Made by a program: the position numbers and the translations under genes
The notes under the pieces: generated by a model
Databases searched by the model: none
Seen by the model: the letters and a program-made list of their open reading frames with translations, nothing else
Told to the model about the DNA's origin: nothing
Shown: piece after piece, positions 7,039-10,532 of the stretch
Layout: each line of letters opens with the position of its first letter
Numbering within the stretch: the stretch's first letter is position 1
Source: Gloeopeniophorella convolvens
Lineage: Eukaryota; Basidiomycota; Agaricomycetes; Russulales
Length of the DNA stretch: 10,532 nucleotides
Assembly (NCBI GenBank): GCA_022496205.1
Contig: WTXD01000384.1
Span: 1-10,532 of the forward strand
Direction of reading: 5' to 3'

Positions 7039-7726
7039 ATGGTCGACAATATGCCTACCCTTGAACTGGTCTCCTCAGAGGAGGAGTCCTCCTCCGACGA
7101 GGACGAAGCCATTACCGCGTCGTAAGTACCGTTATCCTAGCCTCCATAACGATGGGATTCTAATATCCACTACAGCAAATCCATAACCTACAAAGACGCG
7201 AGGTGGATCGCTCCCGCCGTGACTCTCTGTGACGACGTCTACACCATCTGCAGGATTGGCGTAGTCATCTGCCGTCTTGGGTTGGGAAGTAAAGAAGCAA
7301 ACGCTCACCCCTTGGTCTCGCCGCTGTGAGCAGTGTGTATACTGTTATGACCCATTTACACTGACTGCCACTACAGGAGTCCTGCGGACAGGAATAAGGT
7401 CTATCTCATGTTCCTGGAGATCTTGAAACATGTCCCAGGCCTGGAAGACTTTGTGTGCGAGGACTACAACGATGCCATCGAGGCAGATGTCTTTAGGGCT
7501 GTAAGCAACGCAGTGTAACTTCGCCATATATAATGCTAATGTACACTCGGCCCAGGTCTCCCAGCATCACAAGAATGCACGGTCTGACCACACAAACACA
7601 ATGCGCAGGCTGGCACCCACCTACGTGACGCTTGATGGCAAACCTGTCATGTGCTGTGCAGGGGTTCTGCCGAAGGACTTGCAAGACCTAAGCCTCGCGG
7701 TCGCAGTAGAGGATGAAGAGCGATAG
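7039..7726 (+). CDS. Small four-exon protein resembling the N-terminal part of DUF6698 proteins
   Basis: The ATG at 7039 has a perfect CCACCATGG context. Exons 7039-7121, 7176-7325, 7377-7500 and 7556-7726 join in phase to give 175 residues. Introns of 54, 51 and 55 nt have GTAAGT/GTGAGC/GTAAGC donors and CAG acceptors. The protein starts with a short serine/acidic tract (residues ~9-24). It continues as KSITYKDARWIAPAVTLC... and ...KVYLMFLEILKHVPGLEDFV..., then HHKNARSDHTNTMRRL, and ends in an acidic tail (VEDEER). The helical block followed by the ARSDDT-like motif is what I associate with the N-terminal half of DUF6698 proteins, which are common in Agaricomycetes and of unknown function. 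The conserved C-terminal half is found separately downstream (8026-9055) beyond an LTR fragment, so this may be one half of a split gene that has acquired its own stop. Confidence 0.65.
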
Positions 7727-7785
7727 GGCAAGTCGGGTGACGTTCAAGCACACTAGAGGATGCCACTGAAACTCCAGTATATTAC

Positions 7786-7910
7786 AGGAGGTCAAAGCTA
7801 AGGAGCTAAGACGCTACAGGCAGGTCCTTATATACTACAAGGTACCTACTGACTAAGCTACTGGTTCGGGTTCATGTGGGTCAGGAAGCGCGGAGTACAA
7901 GTGGGGCATG
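7786..7910 (-). mobile_element. Fragment of a related copia-type LTR, minus strand
   Basis: Compared with the reverse complement of the 9056-9539 LTR, this stretch shares in order AGGTCAAA, GCTACA, an exact GGTCCTTATATAC (13 bp, the TATA region), CATGTGGGTC and GAGTACAAG(G)TGGG(T)CATG. Order and spacing are preserved but neither TGTTGA/TCAACA end could be found. It is thus a partial or much older copy. It lies between the two DUF6698-like parts. Confidence 0.5.
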
Positions 7911-7920
7911 CTATAAATAG
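7911..7920 (+). promoter_or_regulatory. TATA box upstream of the DUF6698 C-terminal part
   Basis: CTATAAATAG is a canonical TATA element. An initiation site about 30 bases downstream would fall inside the inverted repeat at 7924-7967, before the coding frame that opens at 8026. Confidence 0.5.
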
Positions 7921-7923
7921 ACA

Positions 7924-7967
7924 TGCTGACTGAACGCTCACTCAGCTGACGTCACCATCAGTCAGCA
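7924..7967. promoter_or_regulatory. Inverted repeat around a perfect CRE (TGACGTCA)
   Basis: TGCTGACTGA (7924-7933) and its exact complement (7958-7967) flank a 24-nt interior that contains TGACGTCA at 7947-7954, the CREB/ATF-type bZIP site. It lies just downstream of the TATA box, at the expected start of transcription. Regulation by a bZIP factor is inference. Confidence 0.45.
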
Positions 7968-8517
7968 GTGAGTCATCCGCGTTTCGTCAGCGTCATGGCC
8001 TAGGCCCGGTCACGAGTCTCATCACGTGCTCGGTCACGTGACTGCAGAGAACTCGGTCCAAGGGCGAGGTGTCGAAGCCGGTCATCTATGCTCGTCAGTC
8101 CCTGCTGCTGCTGGTCGTACCGCACCAAGTTGGCGCGGATATCTGCAGTCGTCAGCAGGGTCGTCGGGGTCGATTCGCCCGGCCCGGAAGCCGCGGGCTG
8201 AGATCGTGACAAAACCGCTCAGCCCGAGCCTCTCACCGGACAGTTACAGCGACCACGGGCTTAATGACGCCTTCCTGCGTGAACTGTTCATCCCGGGGAG
8301 GTTCCATCAACGCTACCGTGAGAACCCCGAGTACGTAGCAAAACCGCTGAAAGAGCACCAGCATCTGACTACCCCATGCAGTGAAGTGACCCAAGACTTC
8401 AAGGATGGCACGCTGGATGTGACACTCGATGATCTGCCACTGTTCTTGTGGGAGGACTATAAGTTTGATCCTGCTGACCCCCTCCATGGGCTCTTTGAAA
8501 GTTCTCTCCTCAAGCGA

Positions 8518-8568
8518 GTGAGTGATCTTTGTCTTGGAGATGAGGTGTGCCTTACTGTTGCTATTCAG
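8518..8568 (+). other. Intron 1 of DUF6698 part
   Basis: 51 nt, GTGAGT to ATTCAG, phase 0, joining SSLLKR to CWILIFFGPCAA. It is a multiple of three without a stop, so the unspliced frame remains open. Confidence 0.65.
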
Positions 8569-8703
8569 TGCTGGATCCTGATCTTTTTTGGTCCCTGTGC
8601 CGCCCAGAGGCCTGACATGGTGCCCGAGATCGACAGAGGCATTGCACGTAGGCATGGGATGACGAATGTGACGCCACGCTCAATCGCGTACGTCGCGTGC
8701 CAT

Positions 8704-8756
8704 GTTAGTTCCTTGCCAATCTTAGTCCTTGACAATTACTAACATGTATTGCCTAG
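8704..8756 (+). other. Intron 2 of DUF6698 part
   Basis: 53 nt, GTTAGT to GCCTAG with an ACTAAC branch site, phase 0, joining SIAYVACH to VLLALSSKETW. Confidence 0.7.
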
Positions 8757-9311
8757 GTGCTACTTGCGCTGTCTTCCAAGGAGACATGGTCTCAAAAGGT
8801 CTACATAATATCCCTCAGAAGCCTATATGATAGGATTGTCAGGACGTTGAAGAAGAAGAAAATGAAGGGTTTGCTGGCTCGATGGAACAAGCAAGTTGTT
8901 CATCTCTGCATGAGTATGGCCAAACTGACAACCTGCACTATAGGGCTATGTTCGGCTCCGAAGCAGGAGTAGGTGATGCCCCAGGTGCAGGAGCTGAGAT
9001 GGACGAGATTGACGCTGCGTTGGATGATGAAGAGGACCCAACCCCTGGCGGAAATTGTTGAGACGGACAGTGTCCTGGCGGCTCTGATTAGATTAGATAT
9101 GGACCTAATGATCAAGGACTATCTTATCTTGTGTACATGATGTTCTAGACTTAAGGCTGTGCTCAGCCCCACATTCGTTTCCATGTCTTGGACTATTCTA
9201 GGGCATTCCATGACCCACCTTGTACTCTGGTACCCACTCTTACTCCGTTTCATGTGGGTCTCCTAGGCTTTCTAAGTAGTGTTTATCACATGCTATCTGT
9301 CGCTCCTTACT

Positions 9312-9318
9312 GTATATA
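9312..9318 (+). promoter_or_regulatory. TATA box of the copia LTR
   Basis: TATATAA sits about 30 bases before TCAGTC at 9346. The same element is conserved in the LTR at 1-409 and in the fragment near 7830, each followed by GGACC/GGACA-like sequence. Confidence 0.65.
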
Positions 9319-9345
9319 AGGACCTCTTTCTTTGCCTTTGTAGCC

Positions 9346-9372
9346 TCAGTCTTTTGACCTTCTCTGACTGAG
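9346..9372 (+). repeat. 27-bp repeat, first copy (before the intron-like segment)
   Basis: This 27-bp sequence (starting TCAGTCTTTTGACC, ending CTGACTGAG) recurs without change at 9463-9489. It begins about where transcription should start. Confidence 0.85.
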
Positions 9373-9426
9373 GCAAGTACACTACCACTCTTTTCACTTC
9401 TACCTTATGCTTACCTTACCTTGTAG
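9373..9426 (+). other. GC-AG intron-like segment inside the LTR (54 nt)
   Basis: GAG|GCAAGT opens and TTGTAG closes a 54-nt segment with a CTTAC branch-like site about 16 nt before the acceptor. The second copy of the flanking sequence (9463-9509) lacks exactly this segment. The same donor and acceptor surround a 44-nt segment in the LTR at 1-409. GC-AG introns use precisely this extended donor consensus. Confidence 0.6.
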
Positions 9427-9446
9427 CGTCACTCTGTGTCCTTCAG
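9425..9446 (+). repeat. 22-bp repeat, first copy (after the intron-like segment)
   Basis: AGCGTCACTCTGTGTCCTTC plus AG is identical to 9488-9509. The first two bases (AG) overlap the acceptor, giving a two-base ambiguity in the junction. Confidence 0.85.
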
Positions 9447-9462
9447 GTATTGCACTAATGTA

Positions 9463-9509
9463 TCAGTCTTTTGACCTTCTCTGACTGAGCGTCACTCTGT
9501 GTCCTTCAG
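9463..9509 (+). repeat. Fused second copy of both repeats, without the intron-like segment
   Basis: The 27-bp and 22-bp repeats are joined directly here. A 16-bp stretch (9447-9462, starting GTATTGCACTAA) separates this copy from the first. After 9509 the sequence continues differently from 9447, so the duplication ends at the same CCTTCAG in both copies. Confidence 0.8.
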
Positions 9510-9539
9510 TTGTCACTCCACCCTTGCTGCGCTTCAACA

Positions 9540-9554
9540 GGTTATGGGCCCTGC
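9540..9554 (+). promoter_or_regulatory. Primer-binding site for half initiator tRNA-Met
   Basis: GGTTATGGGCCCTGC starts at the first base after the LTR. Its complement, GCAGGGCCCATAACC, matches the anticodon arm of initiator tRNA-Met (CAU anticodon within). Drosophila copia and yeast Ty5 are known to prime from such an internal, cleaved initiator tRNA-Met rather than from the 3' CCA end. This places the element in Ty1/copia. Confidence 0.8.
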
Positions 9555-10430
9555 CTAAATACCTTGCACTGAAGATCTACACAAGCTCCCTTGACAAGAC
9601 ACCGCATCTTTACTCCCAACAAGGCGAGCCTCTGTTCCACTCTTTCCTTCCTCCTTCCCTGGCTAGGCCATGGGATTGTGCATAGCACTTGGGTCCTAAC
9701 CGGACTTCCTGCAAGCTGTGGGACGGAGCGTGGCGACGCAGAACCACAGTAAGCTTCCTCACCCCACAGTGCGCACTACAATACTTTTACTATACACTAC
9801 TGTACATGTTCCTGGGGAAACCCACCAGCGTGCAGTAGTCAGCCGCTGTGTGTGGAGCCAGAAGAGCGGCCCTTATGGCCCCTTAGGCAAGCAGGGGGGA
9901 AGCCCCTTGTGACGCTTTTTGGCTAGTGAACGGTTGGCCGTCTGCCCTTAAGTGGGAGCGGTTTTGGTGTATAACAAGGCGGGGAACACCACCCTAGACC
10001 TTGCGCCTGTTACAACTGCGCTACCCTACTATACAGTAGTACATAGGGATGAGCCTCACAGTTCACCTCTGCATGAACCAGCGTCAGTACCAGGTCCTTT
10101 GACCATTGGGAAACAGAGCGCCACGCATGTAGAACAAATTGGACCCCCTTATCCACTGGCCCAATCATCTAGGCCTTAAGTAGAGACTCCCCCAAAGCGC
10201 ATAGATGGGCTATTTCAATGCCATCTCTATGGTCATGCCGGGTGGCTCATCTCTACAGTGGATTACCTTACAAAGTACATTACAAAGTCGCACATCATGG
10301 GCTCTGAGGACTGGTCATTATGATCAGTGGTACAAGTTCACATGCGCAGGAGGCATCCACATCTTCTCTGCACCAGCACTGTTGCTGACTGCTCCTCGGC
10401 AACAGACCTTACCATCGCACTTTTGACAAC
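9555..10430 (+). other. Untranslated leader of the copia-type element
   Basis: About 880 bp separate the primer-binding site from the first convincing start codon. The open frames here are short and I recognise no protein in them. A GTAAGC site at about 9749 could be a splice donor for shortening this long leader. GC-rich hairpin-forming stretches occur around 9870-9910. No other gene is supported. Confidence 0.5.
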
Positions 10431-10532
10431 ATGTCGACACCTCCCTCTCCATCTGTTTTTCTCCCTGCGCAGTCGCCACCACCAACTGCATCCCTTCCTG
10501 CCTCCACCTCGTCCTTGAAACTTAACCTCAAG
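10431..10532 (+). CDS. Start of a probable Gag-Pol polyprotein (partial)
   Basis: The ATG at 10431 (context CAACATGTC) opens a frame of 34 codons that runs off the window end. The visible protein begins MSTPPSPSVFLPAQ, is rich in proline, serine and threonine, and ends in SSLKLNLK. Position after a copia-type LTR, primer-binding site and leader is what suggests Gag; a low-complexity N-terminus before the folded part is common in such proteins. No capsid or zinc-knuckle motif is within view, so the identification is by context only. Confidence 0.5.
   Translation, partial: MSTPPSPSVFLPAQSPPPTASLPASTSSLKLNLK

Larger units (their letters stand above)
8026..9061 (+). pseudogene. DUF6698 protein, conserved C-terminal part, frameshifted and cut by LTR
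   Basis: Exons run from about 8026 to 8517, 8569-8703 and 8757 onwards. Recognisable DUF6698 landmarks are LNDAFLRELFIPGRF, the LDDLPLFLWED..FDPADPLHGLFESSLLKR block, the CWILIFFGPCAA segment after the first intron, ARRHGMTNVTPRSIAYVACH, VLLALSS after the second intron, and LLARWNKQV. These match the typical order (GLFR.., IFTGPSSA, ARxHGMTxVTPxSIAY, WWNRQ) in this basidiomycete family of unknown function. There is no ATG in frame before the homology, so the 5' part is missing or lies in unrecognised exons, perhaps the gene at 7039-7726. Near 8900 the frame shifts: the annotated frame stops at 8972, while the next frame carries an acidic tail (GAGAEMDEIDAALDDEEDP) up to 9055. There the LTR supplies Cys and a TGA (9056-9061). 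Confidence 0.7.
9056..9539 (+). mobile_element. Ty1/copia-type 5' LTR, complete, 484 bp
   Basis: The LTR begins TGTTGA and ends TCAACA, a perfect 6-bp terminal inverted repeat with the usual TG...CA. It is followed directly by a primer-binding site. Homology to the LTR at 1-409 starts exactly at the first base. U3 contains GACCCAC/GTGGGTC motifs (near 9211 and 9254) and a TATATAA box at 9312-9318, so transcription should start near 9346. The region downstream of the start is duplicated internally (9346-9446 and 9463-9509). The LTR cuts into the C-terminal tail of the DUF6698 gene; bases 9051-9055 (GAAAT) are the left half of a possible target-site duplication. The matching 3' LTR would lie to the right of the window. 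Confidence 0.85.

Noticed and set aside
8000..8212. Minus-strand frame with a QQQQ run opposite the DUF6698 5' part
   Set aside because: It lacks an ATG, lies opposite a frame that leads into clear homology, and I recognise no family.
9718..10426. Several 64-75 codon plus-strand frames in the leader
   Set aside because: They begin with non-ATG codons or are short, show no domain, and lie where a long retrotransposon leader is expected.
1..10532. tRNA, rRNA or CRISPR features
   Set aside because: No cloverleaf with A and B boxes, no conserved rRNA segment and no regularly spaced direct repeats were seen. The only tRNA-related sequence is the primer-binding site.

Overview
The window is eukaryotic and looks like an Agaricomycete (mushroom-forming basidiomycete) genome. 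Genes are cut by many short GT-AG introns of about 46-55 nt with CTNAC/CTAAC-like branch sites. The recognisable families are ones that are expanded in these fungi: Plavaka-type transposase, DUF6698, an SPT5-like KOW protein and a Reb1-type Myb protein. Almost every locus carries some damage, so this is a repeat-rich accessory region rather than a housekeeping one.

Layout from left to right. (1) Bases 1-409 are a Ty1/copia-type LTR on the minus strand, running off the left edge. It has inserted into the N-terminal part of a Plavaka-like transposase gene (minus, 410-1060). (2) A minus-strand, eight-exon Myb/Reb1-like gene occupies 1261-2574 and carries an apparent one-base frameshift in a homopolymer. 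(3) An intergenic stretch (2575-3313) holds a compact foldback/MITE-like palindrome (2796-2941) and the promoter of the next gene. (4) An SPT5-like KOW-repeat gene on the plus strand (3314-6033, eight exons) has all splice phases intact but three in-frame stop codons. (5) A roughly 1-kb gene-poor stretch follows. (6) A small complete four-exon gene (7039-7726) resembles the N-terminal part of DUF6698 proteins. (7) A fragment of a related copia LTR lies on the minus strand (about 7786-7910). (8) The conserved C-terminal part of a DUF6698 gene (about 8026-9055) follows, interrupted at its 3' end by (9) a complete copia-type 5' LTR on the plus strand (9056-9539). That LTR is followed by a primer-binding site complementary to the anticodon arm of initiator tRNA-Met, a long untranslated leader, and the start of a probable Gag-Pol reading frame (10431 to the window end).

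The most interesting signal is inside the 9056-9539 LTR. Its R region is present twice: once with a 54-bp GC-AG intron-like segment, and a second time with exactly that segment missing, starting at the predicted transcription start. This looks like a fossil of reverse transcription from a spliced 5' leader with an abnormal first strand transfer. The related LTR at 1-409 has the same intron-like donor and acceptor, which supports a real intron inside the LTR.

The Reb1-like and SPT5-like genes are divergently arranged across the MITE-bearing spacer. Both families act in transcription termination or elongation, but in their present form both appear damaged. All exon boundaries given here were worked out by eye from splice signals, reading-frame phase and family motifs.
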